Assembly: GCA_031963465.1 (NCBI GenBank)
Contig: JASSUG010000006.1
Span: 1-64,000 of the forward strand
Source: Mycoavidus cysteinexigens_B
GTDB lineage: Bacteria > Pseudomonadota > Gammaproteobacteria > Burkholderiales > Burkholderiaceae
Length of the DNA: 64,000 nt
Direction of reading: 5' to 3'
Positions 44,462-52,589 of this stretch are shown here, in pieces (position 1 is the first letter of the stretch; every line of letters starts with the position of its first letter). The notes under the pieces were generated by a model, which saw nothing but the letters and a program-made list of their open reading frames with translations, was not told where the DNA came from and searched no databases. A program made the translations under genes and the position numbers.

Positions 44462-44752
44462 ATCGACAGATTTAAATTTAATTATCAAATTTATTCCTAT
44501 ATAACTTTATTCTATAGAGATCTATTACGTTCTCAATCAGACCCTGGCCTAGATTTGGAATCAATTTAGAAAAACGAGAATGCAGCATTAAGCAAAGAAA
44601 TACGTGATCGTATGATGAGAAAGATTGATAGTCTGCTAAGATCTGTGATAGGTAAAAGTTATGCTGTCTAATACCTAAGCTAAACCTTTATCACCATCCA
44701 TTTGCCCTTGTCTAGCTTGAGAGTTTAGTTACTATCCTTCCCGGAGAAAATA
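44462..44752 (+). repeat. Duplicated leader, copy 1 (upstream of the first paralog)
   Basis: A leader of about 290 bases that recurs at 45892-46181. Shared blocks include AGAGATCTATTACG, ATGATGAGAAAGATTGATA, CTTTATCACCATCCAT and GAGTTTAGTTACTATCCTTC. No protein reading frame is conserved between the copies. The conserved length suggests a promoter region or structured 5' UTR. A GGAG Shine-Dalgarno ends it. Confidence 0.85.
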
Positions 44753-45715
44753 ATGCAAATTCCATCATCCTTAGCATCCATAGTCTCTTACTGGCTCCCT
44801 AATTTGGGAGATACGGAAAAAAAATCCCAAGGTGGAAAAACACCGGACCTGTGCAGTCTTTCCCTAGACCAAGTAGGGCAGATTTATAAATCCATCGGAG
44901 CAGAGGGTCGCGATTCCTCTCCTCAAGTTATCAGAGAGTTAGAGCAGACCTCTTGGCAGCACAAACAGATGACAAGCGGTATTTTTAATCATATAAATTC
45001 GATGACGGCGAACATGAATCGAATTTCTGGACGGGTTGCTCAGTCAGAGCCGAACGTTCAGCACCTAGCTATTTCCGCATTTATCCTTTTTCTGCTTTTT
45101 ATTGCGTATGCTTTCTATACAAATATGACTATGCAAAAGAAATTTAACGGTGATCTAGATAAAAAATTTGAAGACCTGAAGGACGAGTACTCCAAATTAA
45201 TAGAGAATTTAACCAAAGAAATCGAAGGTCAAAAGGTAGAGCACTTCAAGTTAAGAGATGATTTAACCAATGCCCTTGCAAATAGCAAGAATATGGTTTC
45301 CTCGCAAGGTAGGCGACTTGATCAACTAGACTTGAAAACTCAAGGAACAGGAAACAAGGTTACCAAGCTTGAGGAAAGCTTTACACAATTAATCACTACT
45401 TTAAAAGCTTCCCAAGCTGCTCTTGAAAAAATAGAAAACGAACTATCTACATCCTCCCAAACAATTAAATTGATACAATCTCAAGCTATCAAAACCGAAC
45501 AAACTAGGATTAAAGGTGTAGACGATTTACAAAGTCAAATCATTGAACTAGATAGAAATATCAGCGAAATGTATAGAATTTTAGAACACTCTAACCTGTT
45601 AAACGATCTGACTCTATCACCACTAGGCTCAAGAATGGGATCATGGGCAGACTCGCAGAGTAGTGGATCGCGGAGCGAGTCACCTGAACGCTCTACACCA
45701 GCCGAAAAACATTGA
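44753..45715 (+). CDS. Unknown membrane/coiled-coil protein, paralog A
   Basis: A 320-residue protein of unrecognised family. The first 105 residues are hydrophilic and nearly the same as in paralog B (shared MQIPSSLASIVSYW, GDTEKKSQGGKTPDLC, SSPQ.IRELEQTSWQ.KQMTS). One membrane helix follows (AISAFILFLLFIAYAFY, about 108-125), then a long coiled coil rich in Lys, Glu and Gln (about 130-280), and a Ser/Arg-rich tail (DSQSSGSRSESPERSTP). No signal peptide. ATG behind GGAG. It lies near a type III secretion cluster, so a secreted membrane effector or translocation accessory protein is possible; nothing proves it. Base use is AT-rich compared with the core genes. Confidence 0.75.
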   Translation: MQIPSSLASIVSYWLPNLGDTEKKSQGGKTPDLCSLSLDQVGQIYKSIGAEGRDSSPQVIRELEQTSWQHKQMTSGIFNHINSMTANMNRISGRVAQSEPNVQHLAISAFILFLLFIAYAFYTNMTMQKKFNGDLDKKFEDLKDEYSKLIENLTKEIEGQKVEHFKLRDDLTNALANSKNMVSSQGRRLDQLDLKTQGTGNKVTKLEESFTQLITTLKASQAALEKIENELSTSSQTIKLIQSQAIKTEQTRIKGVDDLQSQIIELDRNISEMYRILEHSNLLNDLTLSPLGSRMGSWADSQSSGSRSESPERSTPAEKH

Positions 45716-45891
45716 TCTGAATATACACCCGCTTTACATCACAATTTAATCTGGATCGACTATCAGCATTAGTCGATCCGGTTACTTGCTAATACAACAA
45801 TTTTTATGATCCAATCAAATTTCGTAATAGTCTTCTACAAGAAAAACTCCCTTCTGGATATGAGCAACACTCACTTTTGGGCAAAACGCAC

Positions 45892-46181
45892 CATCGACAA
45901 ATTTAGAGTGAATAACCAAATCTATTCTTCGACTCTATTTTGTAGAGATCTATTACGTGATCAATCAGGCCAAGGCCCAGCTCTCAAATCAATTTAGAAA
46001 AACGAGAGCTAAACACTAAGCAAAGAAATAAGTGATTGTATGATGAGAAAGATTGATAATCTGCTAAAATTTGAAACAGGCAAAGGTTAGGTTATCCAAT
46101 AAGCTAAACTAAGCCTTTATCACCATCCATGTGTCCTTGTCGGGCTTGAGAGTTTAGTTACTATCCTTCCCAGGAAATACA
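45892..46181 (+). repeat. Duplicated leader, copy 2
   Basis: Second copy of the 290-base leader found at 44462-44752, lying between the two paralogs. Identity fades near 45890 on the left. On the right it stops about where the Shine-Dalgarno and ATG follow in copy 1. Here a 140-base segment separates it from paralog B. A short 63-codon frame at 45806-45997 overlaps the left end and is not conserved. Confidence 0.85.
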
Positions 46182-46322
46182 GATGATTGTATTTTTTCTG
46201 CTGTCACTTGAGCAGATTAAAACCAGCCTTGGTCTATTGAGTCATAATTTATATAGCCCGTCACGAAGTATAGCCATTCCATGACAACGCTTCATATCAA
46301 CAAAATTTTCTCGTTTTCTTGT
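46182..46322 (+). other. Inserted segment between leader copy 2 and paralog B
   Basis: About 140 bases with no counterpart in leader copy 1. It opens with an ATG at 46183 behind AGGAAA, giving a tiny 33-codon frame (MIVFFLLSLEQIKTSLGLLS and on). No terminal inverted repeats or target duplication were recognised. Confidence 0.55.
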
Positions 46323-46333
46323 CGGAGCAAATA

Positions 46334-47383
46334 ATGCAAATTCCATCATCCTTAGCATCCATAGTCTCTTACTGGTTCCCTAATTTTGGAGATACGGAAA
46401 AAAAATCCCAAGGTGGAAAAACACCCGACCTGTGCAACCTTTCCCTAGACCAAGTATTGCAGATTTATAAACAACAAGATATTTGCCCCGTCGGAGCGGA
46501 GGGCCACGATTCTTCTCCTCAATTTATCAGAGAGTTAGAGCAGACCTCTTGGCAGCAGAAACAGATGACAAGCGGTATGTTTAATCATATAGATTCGATG
46601 ACAACGAATATTAATCGAATTTCTGGGCGGCTTGATCAGTTGGAGCCGAAAGTTTTACAGATAGCACTCCCCGCGTGTGCCTTCTTTCTGTTTTTCGCTA
46701 TGAGTACGAGTATTTTTGTACTTAGAAAATTTAAAAATTTGGAAAATGAGCTAGCCGCACTCAGAAAAAATCAGGCAGATGAAAGTACGAATTACACCCT
46801 ATTGATAAATGATCTAGCACGTGCCGTTAGAGAAATTGAAAGCAAGGTTTCTTTCCAGGCTACGCAAATTCATGAACTATCGTTAAAAATTAAAGGTAAG
46901 CAAACAGCTTTTGCCTATTTTGAGGAAAAACAATCCAAATTAATGTCTACACTCGAGGACCAATTTTCTAAGTTGATACTTGATTTAGCAGATATACAAT
47001 CCACTCAGGATACAGAGTTTAATCAACTAACCATGAAAATCAAAGATTTTCAAAACGAACTCACTGCAGTCAAAACAGAGATAACTAACAACTTGCAAGA
47101 GGAGAAATCTATAACGGCTGAGCAGATTGACCATATCGAATCTTCACTCCAAATTTTGGTAGAAGCAGTGCAAGAGTTAGCGGTGCAACAAGAGGAGGAG
47201 GAAGAAAGTCCGTCTTCCACCCCCATACCAGGAATGGCCGATGAACTATCGAGAAGGACGCGGATAGACCAATTAGTAAATAGACTACGGTCACGAAGTC
47301 GGACATCGAGTGGGGGATCATGGAGCGGATCACTAGGATCAATCAGTGATGGATCACTGAATGGATCACCGCCCTCCCAATAA
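46334..47383 (+). CDS. Unknown membrane/coiled-coil protein, paralog B
   Basis: A 349-residue paralog of the preceding gene. The N-terminal ~100 residues match closely, apart from a five-residue insertion (QQDICPV region). The membrane helix (IALPACAFFLFFAMSTSIFV, about 112-131) and the long coiled coil (about 140-285) are diverged in sequence but not in design. An acidic patch EEEEES and a Ser/Gly/Arg-rich tail (SRSRTSSGGSWSGSLGS) end it. The ATG at 46334 has CGGAG at the same spacing as paralog A; a TTG at 46319 is in frame but not conserved. Function unknown; a role linked to the neighbouring secretion system is an inference from position only. Confidence 0.75.
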   Translation: MQIPSSLASIVSYWFPNFGDTEKKSQGGKTPDLCNLSLDQVLQIYKQQDICPVGAEGHDSSPQFIRELEQTSWQQKQMTSGMFNHIDSMTTNINRISGRLDQLEPKVLQIALPACAFFLFFAMSTSIFVLRKFKNLENELAALRKNQADESTNYTLLINDLARAVREIESKVSFQATQIHELSLKIKGKQTAFAYFEEKQSKLMSTLEDQFSKLILDLADIQSTQDTEFNQLTMKIKDFQNELTAVKTEITNNLQEEKSITAEQIDHIESSLQILVEAVQELAVQQEEEEESPSSTPIPGMADELSRRTRIDQLVNRLRSRSRTSSGGSWSGSLGSISDGSLNGSPPSQ

Positions 47384-47414
47384 TGAATTCTTGAGTGTAT
47401 ATCCACCCTGTCTT

Positions 47415-47456
47415 CCCAAATGACGGTTAAGATTCCGTCATCTGGGATTATTTTTT
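47415..47456 (+). terminator. Terminator of paralog B
   Basis: CCC plus ATGACGG (47415-47426) pair with CCGTCAT plus GGG (47435-47446) around TTAAGATT, followed by ATTATTTTTT. The T-run touches the stop codon of the convergent lipoprotein gene. Confidence 0.8.
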
Positions 47457-48270
47457 AATTATTTAATTGATATACTTTTGATAGCACTGGGCTTAATTTT
47501 TTCTTTGGTATGTTGCCAAGCTCATTACTGCAGAAATACATAAAGTCACAGGCACTTCCTCTTTGCTTCAGCCAATTAACATGGTTAGTATCTAAAAGTT
47601 GCCACACTACATTCCCTCTATTGTCGGGGTCGGGTTGAATTTGATACCACCCCTCTTCATTTCCATTATCACTCTTAAATTTTTTGTCATTCTTCTCAAA
47701 ATATCGCAGAGCTGAAATAAAATTGCGGACCGGGCTCATAGAAGATTTACCTGATCTTTTACTAGCAGGATTTTGGCACAAAACAATCACTCTCTCAGCA
47801 GATTCCACTTTTCTACGATTATCTTCATCAAGTAATTCCATATCCTTGACAGACAAAAAATCCCGCTCAAAAGGCAGTCGAGCACCATTATCATTCATTA
47901 TAGATATATACGCATGAACTAATAGTTGTGCGATACCCAGTTCTCCCCCGCGCGATTTACTAAATTCCCCATTTCTTGCTCTCTCCTTCATAACACGCAT
48001 TATATTGTGCGATTTCTGTCGCATAATCTCGTGCCCTCTATCCTCCGATCTCGCATCCACTTCCGCTTGAGTAATACCTTTGAAACCAAAAAGGCTGGCT
48101 AAAACTTTTTCCTCAGAAAGCTCCATGGGTAGAACTTCCGGTTCATTCTCGAGCTCTCTTATAATCGCATTATTAGAATCCGATAACACTGTGCTTGCAC
48201 CATCAGACCCACCGCCACCACATGCAGCCATACCTAAGAAAGCCATCATTGCAAGAATGCATCGTTTCAT
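47455..48270 (-). CDS. Predicted lipoprotein of unknown function
   Basis: A 271-residue protein with a lipoprotein signal peptide: MKRCILAMMAFLGMAACGGG, lipobox GMAAC with Cys at residue 17, followed by a Gly/Ser spacer. The mature part is charged and mostly helical, with LPFERDFLSVKDMELLDEDN and a Trp-containing region GWYQIQPDPDNRGNVVWQLL near residue 215. No family was recognised. It sits between the paralog pair and sctU. The 233-base gap to sctU (48271-48503) must carry its promoter and shows no gene. Confidence 0.75.
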   Translation of the reverse strand: MKRCILAMMAFLGMAACGGGGSDGASTVLSDSNNAIIRELENEPEVLPMELSEEKVLASLFGFKGITQAEVDARSEDRGHEIMRQKSHNIMRVMKERARNGEFSKSRGGELGIAQLLVHAYISIMNDNGARLPFERDFLSVKDMELLDEDNRRKVESAERVIVLCQNPASKRSGKSSMSPVRNFISALRYFEKNDKKFKSDNGNEEGWYQIQPDPDNRGNVVWQLLDTNHVNWLKQRGSACDFMYFCSNELGNIPKKKLSPVLSKVYQLNN

Positions 48271-48503
48271 CTATTTCCCCGTTGACCCTAGTATTTAGCT
48301 AGATTTTGCTTTGTAGCGTACTCGCTAAAATTTAGCTTACTCTTAAATCAAAATACAAAACACCATGCCGCCCTCATCAACGCAATTTTTATCTCAAAAG
48401 TTAGCGATACACCTTACAATCATTTTAGCCTAAAAGCTTTTTTCTATAGGATTTATTTCCTTGAGTCTTTTCCAACGATGGGCATTGTCATTAAAATTCA
48501 ATT

Positions 48504-49562
48504 TTAGATGCTGACATCTTGATCTTCATCCAATTCCAACATCGCAATCCTCAGCACTTCCGCCACCGGTTCAAACAACGTCTCAGGAATATAATCCCCA
48601 ATTTTAGTAGCCCCCATCAACTGTCGCGCAAGCGCCACATTCGCCACCACCGGCACTTTATAAATCCGCGCCAACTCTATCACTTTCAATGCTTTAAGCC
48701 CCTCGCCTTTCTCTGTAACAATAGGCAGTGGCGTCTCACCCGGCTTATAGTATATACACACCGCAAGATGAGTCGGATTTCTAACGACGGCACTGGCGCG
48801 CTCCACGCGGCCAGCCATATCGCTTTCTTGCATTTCTTCGTGTAACTGGCGCATCCGCCCTTTAACGTGCGGGTTACCTTCAGTATCTTTAAACTCCCGC
48901 TTAAGGTCGTCTTTTGACATCCGTAATTGCTTCATCAACTGATAACGCTCAAATAGATAGTCTGTGATCGCAAAGATAATATAAAAAGCGAGTACGCAAC
49001 CAATGAGCCAGCCACATAATTTAGCCACAATCGGGATGGCACAGTGCACCCCGCATTCTGGCAGATACACTAAAGACTTACCGTAGCGCGCCAAAATATA
49101 GGCAAACACAAAACCCAACAACACGATCTTAAATATAGTGCGCAATAAAGTGTAAAGTTTTTTCAACGAGAAAAGATTCTTAGCATTTTTAATAATACTA
49201 ATCGCGCTGAGTTTTGGCTTGAGCCTCTTTGGGGCGAAGAGAAATCCCGTTTGAGTAAGGCCTGTTATGACCGTGACTAAAAACAATACCGCCATCAATG
49301 AACCAACAAAACGCGTAAATACCTGCGCACACGCCAGAAAAATTCTCATCAGCGCTTGTTCAAACGGCAATGTCATGTATTGGATCGCCTGCCCAAAGGT
49401 ATCTTGTAACGCAACCAGCAACTTTGGCCCCTCTAGCCAAAGCCAGAGTGCGGCTATCAGCAACTGCATGCCTTGGATAATTTCAACGCTCTTAGCAACT
49501 TGCCCTTCTTTACGCGCGTCCCTGAGCTTTTTGGGGGTGGGCTGTTCGGTTTTTTCAGCCAT
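48504..49562 (-). CDS. sctU: Type III secretion export gate/switch protein SctU
   Basis: A YscU/SsaU-family inner-membrane protein, 352 residues, starting MAEKTEQPTPKKLRDARKEG. Four hydrophobic segments precede a cytoplasmic domain with the autocleavage motif NPTH (VVRNPTHLAVCIYY, about residue 262) that switches substrate class. The Cys-containing loop YLPECGVHC and the ending IPETLFEPVAEVLRIAML resemble the Salmonella SPI-2 protein SsaU. It is the last gene of the apparatus cluster, one base after sctT. Confidence 0.95.
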   Translation of the reverse strand: MAEKTEQPTPKKLRDARKEGQVAKSVEIIQGMQLLIAALWLWLEGPKLLVALQDTFGQAIQYMTLPFEQALMRIFLACAQVFTRFVGSLMAVLFLVTVITGLTQTGFLFAPKRLKPKLSAISIIKNAKNLFSLKKLYTLLRTIFKIVLLGFVFAYILARYGKSLVYLPECGVHCAIPIVAKLCGWLIGCVLAFYIIFAITDYLFERYQLMKQLRMSKDDLKREFKDTEGNPHVKGRMRQLHEEMQESDMAGRVERASAVVRNPTHLAVCIYYKPGETPLPIVTEKGEGLKALKVIELARIYKVPVVANVALARQLMGATKIGDYIPETLFEPVAEVLRIAMLELDEDQDVSI

Positions 49563-49563
49563 C

Positions 49564-50367
49564 TTATCCGGCCTTTGCGGTTGCGCCGATTTCTAGTAAT
49601 CGGCGCACGATGAGCCAGATTTCATCAAATCGGTCGAGGTAATGATCAAGCCCCAAACGCATACCAAAAATCAACGCGAGGCAGGCGAAGACTGATTTGA
49701 TCGGCATGGCAATAAAGAATACGTCCAGTTGGCCAGCAGTACGGTTAATCAGGCCAAAGGAAAAATCAACCATCAACATCAGTGCCACCGCTGGTAGGGC
49801 AAAGCCAATGCCCAATTCAAGCACCATGCGCCATTGGTTGATCATGAATAAAGCGGTCTCTTGATTGATTAAGAGCGCTTGCCCAAGCGGCAACATCGTG
49901 TACGATTGGTAAATCGCGGCCAGCAATAAATTAAAACCGCCACCGACGAAGAAAAGCGCAGCCAGCAATTGTATAAATAGAATCGAGAATAGGGAAACTT
50001 CTTCGCCCATTGCTGGGTTTAGAATTTCAGCCAGACCGGCGCCGCGTGCTGTGTCAATGAATTCGCCTGCCACGGCCACCGCCCAAAATGGGATGGAGGC
50101 TAAAAGGCCAATATAAAGGCCTACTGAGAGTTCGCTCAAAACCATGCCGGCCAAGGCAAACCCTTCTGGCGGCGCAGTATGTTTTGTCCAGGCAAAAGCC
50201 AAGGGCAACGCCGGCAAGGCAATCATTAAGGCGAGCGTGTTTCTAATCAGCGCGCCGCCCAACATGCGGGTACTGGTGACAGACAGCAGCACCATGACCC
50301 CTAGCGGGCGCATCATGCACAGCGCCAGCATTTTCAGTAGCGGCGCCCAGGCCAACCAGGCCGCCAT
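49564..50367 (-). CDS. sctT: Type III secretion export gate protein SctT
   Basis: A polytopic 267-residue SpaR/YscT/FliR-like protein of the export gate. Family segments are VLLSVTSTRMLGGALIRNTL, ARGAGLAEILNPAMGEEVSL and DFSFGLINRTAGQLDVFFIA. It lies between sctS and sctU in the conserved RSTU order. Confidence 0.94.
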   Translation of the reverse strand: MAAWLAWAPLLKMLALCMMRPLGVMVLLSVTSTRMLGGALIRNTLALMIALPALPLAFAWTKHTAPPEGFALAGMVLSELSVGLYIGLLASIPFWAVAVAGEFIDTARGAGLAEILNPAMGEEVSLFSILFIQLLAALFFVGGGFNLLLAAIYQSYTMLPLGQALLINQETALFMINQWRMVLELGIGFALPAVALMLMVDFSFGLINRTAGQLDVFFIAMPIKSVFACLALIFGMRLGLDHYLDRFDEIWLIVRRLLEIGATAKAG

Positions 50368-50368
50368 T

Positions 50369-50638
50369 TCAACGCCTCATATCAGACAGTTGTTGAAATA
50401 CCATATCGCTGTAGTTTAGCAAAGTCATGCCTATCCAACGATAGGTCACAAGCAAAGTCAGCGAGGCCGTCAGCAGCTTGAAAATAAATTGTAGCGTTTG
50501 ATCCTGCAACTGGGTGAGCGTCTGCATTAAGCTGACTGCTAGACTGACGACCGCTACGGCTACCACGATAGGCAAGGCAAGCAGCAGCACCACCCACAGT
50601 AGCTGCGTCGTCATATGGATCAGGATAGCGTCACTCAT
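50369..50638 (-). CDS. sctS: Type III secretion export gate protein SctS
   Basis: A small FliQ/YscS-like membrane protein, 89 residues, two helices around AVSLMQTLTQLQDQTLQFIF, the family signature. A longer frame from 50677 overlaps sctR; the ATG at 50638 overlaps the sctR stop as ATGA and gives MSDAILIHMTTQLLWV, which fits the normal length. Confidence 0.94.
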   Translation of the reverse strand: MSDAILIHMTTQLLWVVLLLALPIVVAVAVVSLAVSLMQTLTQLQDQTLQFIFKLLTASLTLLVTYRWIGMTLLNYSDMVFQQLSDMRR

Positions 50639-51285
50639 GAGTAAGAGAGCATTAATTGCGACAATAGTTTCTCCCAACCACCCATTAGCACGAATAAGAG
50701 GAGTTTGAAAGGCAAGGCAATGGTGAGCGGCGATACCATCATCATGCCCAGCGAAAGTAAGATGATCGAAACAATCAAATCAATGGCGATAAAGGGTAAA
50801 AAAATCAGCAGACCCATTTTAAACGCTTCAATCAATTGACCAATCGCGAAGGCTGGCATGAGGACCAGTAAAGAATTGACATCCAGCCGATCCTTATATT
50901 GTTCGGGCCAAGTGCGCTGTCCAATATCGACAAAGAAATGAATTTGCCGCGGCGGCGTATGCCGCTTTAAGAATGCCCGGTAGGGGACAAGCACACTGTC
51001 ATCTACTTGGCTCACTGATTCGGGCGAACTGAATTCTACCGGATGAGCTTTGAGCGCATCGCTCACCTGGAAGCCCACTGGCGCCATCACATAGGCAGTC
51101 AGTACCAGCGAAATCGCATAGAGTGCGATATTCGGCGGCACATGCTGAATGCCAAGCGCATTACGCAATAGCGCCAACACGATCGAGATTTTTAGAAACG
51201 ACGTACCTAGCACCACCAGTAAGGGCAAAATTGACAGCAGAAAAAGAAAAACGATCAGCTGAACCGGATGATCGAGCAAGTTCAT
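50635..51285 (-). CDS. sctR: Type III secretion export gate protein SctR
   Basis: A FliP/YscR-like protein, 216 residues, with LPLLVVLGTSFLKISIVLAL, ALGIQHVPPNIALYAISLVL and LLVLMPAFAIGQLIEAFKMG then LPFIAIDLIVSIILLSLGMM, the family core. It forms the SctR5S4T1 gate. Its ATG overlaps the sctQ stop as ATGA. Confidence 0.95.
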   Translation of the reverse strand: MNLLDHPVQLIVFLFLLSILPLLVVLGTSFLKISIVLALLRNALGIQHVPPNIALYAISLVLTAYVMAPVGFQVSDALKAHPVEFSSPESVSQVDDSVLVPYRAFLKRHTPPRQIHFFVDIGQRTWPEQYKDRLDVNSLLVLMPAFAIGQLIEAFKMGLLIFLPFIAIDLIVSIILLSLGMMMVSPLTIALPFKLLLFVLMGGWEKLLSQLMLSYS

Positions 51286-52589
51286 CTTGTTTCATCCGGC
51301 GCAATCAGGCGGGTAATTTTAGCGCCCAGGCGCTCGCCAATGCGTACCAGGCTTGCCGTTGCAATTAAACGGCCTTGTGTACGAATACCGATTTCCGGTG
51401 CGGTCTTGAAATCTGCTGCCAACACATCGCCTTCTTTTAATTGGGAGAGGGCTGAGAGTGACACAGTCATTTGTCCAATTTCAAACACTAAGGTCATCGG
51501 CAAACTTGCAGCGATGTTTCCAGCTGTGAGATCAAGTTCAGCAGCAGACTGAGTCTCTTGAGCCAAAGCAGCTTCATCGGCAGGCTGAGTCTCTTGAGTC
51601 AAAGCAGCCTCATCAGCAGACTGAATCTCTTGAGTAAGACCAGCTTCATCAGCAGACTGAATCTCTTGAGTAAGACCAGCTTCATCAGCAGGCTGAGTCT
51701 CTTGAGTGAGGTCAGCCTCATCAGCAGGCTGAGTCTCTTGAGTCAAAGCAGCTTCATCAGCAGGCTGAGTCTCTTGACTGAAGCCAGCTTCATCAGCGAT
51801 GGGTTCAGTCGTATCAGCAATAAAATGGTTTTCTTCGCCTAATGGCTCCATGACACGCTCAATTTCAAAGTGATTTTCATCCAGCCGGCCGATTTGCACC
51901 AACAGCCGGTCCAATACCAATAGCAGGCTACCGTTTTTAAGCGGGGCTTGCCAGGCAGCCATAACAACATCGCCCACTTGCAATGCGGCAAGTTGGGTGA
52001 CAGATAAATGCGCAAAACCCGCACAAGCCGAGATCACTGTGTGTTGTTCCGCATGCTGATCCGGGCTGGCTGTCATGCATTTTGCCAAGGCGCTCAGCCA
52101 AGTCAGTGGGAATCCATCAAGGTGTAAATCAAGCCAGCGATGATCTTCGTGCGCAATAAAAGTTAAAATAATCTCCGCATGTTCCGGTTGATCCAGTCTC
52201 TCTGGCGGCGATGCTAATGCGCCCAATGCTTTGATCGAGGGGGGCGTTAGCCGATGCTGGACGCACCAATCCAACCACGGCGCTAAGGTCCAGGCGAGCG
52301 CCGCTTCGCGCAGACCATCATTAAGTAATGACAAATCCGGTGCGGGCAGAATCGGCTCTAACCATTCAAGCAAGGCCGCTTCATCAAACCAAAGTCGGAC
52401 TGCTTGGCCATCGAGCGAAAGCTCAAGCGGTAGCATCGTCCGTCGCTCAGGGTTAAAGTTTTGCGCGCGTTTGGTCAGTTGCAGCGAAAGCCCTTCGGCT
52501 TCACTTTGCCGCCCGCCACCAATCGCTTGATGTAAATGCGCATCGTCGGCAGACCACATAGGCGCCTCAAAAAAAGCTTGCTCAGTCAT
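51282..52589 (-). CDS. sctQ: Type III secretion C-ring/sorting-platform protein SctQ
   Basis: A 435-residue SctQ with an N-terminal domain (about 1-235, including ERLDQPEHAEIILTFIAHED) and a C-terminal SpoA domain (LVFEIGQMTVSLSALSQLKE then GDVLAAD), typical of SctQ and FliN. An unusually long acidic linker between them is made of seven 12-residue repeats. The ATG at 52589 overlaps sctP; a TTG four codons earlier is in frame. An internal ATG at 51497 (MTLVFEIGQM) could give a separate 71-residue SctQ-C product, as known for YscQ and SpaO, but no clear Shine-Dalgarno precedes it. Confidence 0.9.
   Translation of the reverse strand: MTEQAFFEAPMWSADDAHLHQAIGGGRQSEAEGLSLQLTKRAQNFNPERRTMLPLELSLDGQAVRLWFDEAALLEWLEPILPAPDLSLLNDGLREAALAWTLAPWLDWCVQHRLTPPSIKALGALASPPERLDQPEHAEIILTFIAHEDHRWLDLHLDGFPLTWLSALAKCMTASPDQHAEQHTVISACAGFAHLSVTQLAALQVGDVVMAAWQAPLKNGSLLLVLDRLLVQIGRLDENHFEIERVMEPLGEENHFIADTTEPIADEAGFSQETQPADEAALTQETQPADEADLTQETQPADEAGLTQEIQSADEAGLTQEIQSADEAALTQETQPADEAALAQETQSAAELDLTAGNIAASLPMTLVFEIGQMTVSLSALSQLKEGDVLAADFKTAPEIGIRTQGRLIATASLVRIGERLGAKITRLIAPDETR
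51543..51798 (-). repeat. Seven 36-bp tandem repeats in the sctQ linker
   Basis: The repeats encode ADEAxLTQETQP units (seventh and first slightly different). They are in frame with no stop, strongly acidic and Gln-rich, and DNA-level identity between units is high. Copy number could vary between strains by slippage or recombination. Confidence 0.92.

Noticed and set aside
45806..45997. 63-codon frame between the two paralogs
   Set aside because: It overlaps the duplicated leader but is not conserved in the other copy, and has no Shine-Dalgarno.
51543..51798. CRISPR-like or VNTR non-coding repeat
   Set aside because: The 36-bp units are contiguous, in frame and inside sctQ.
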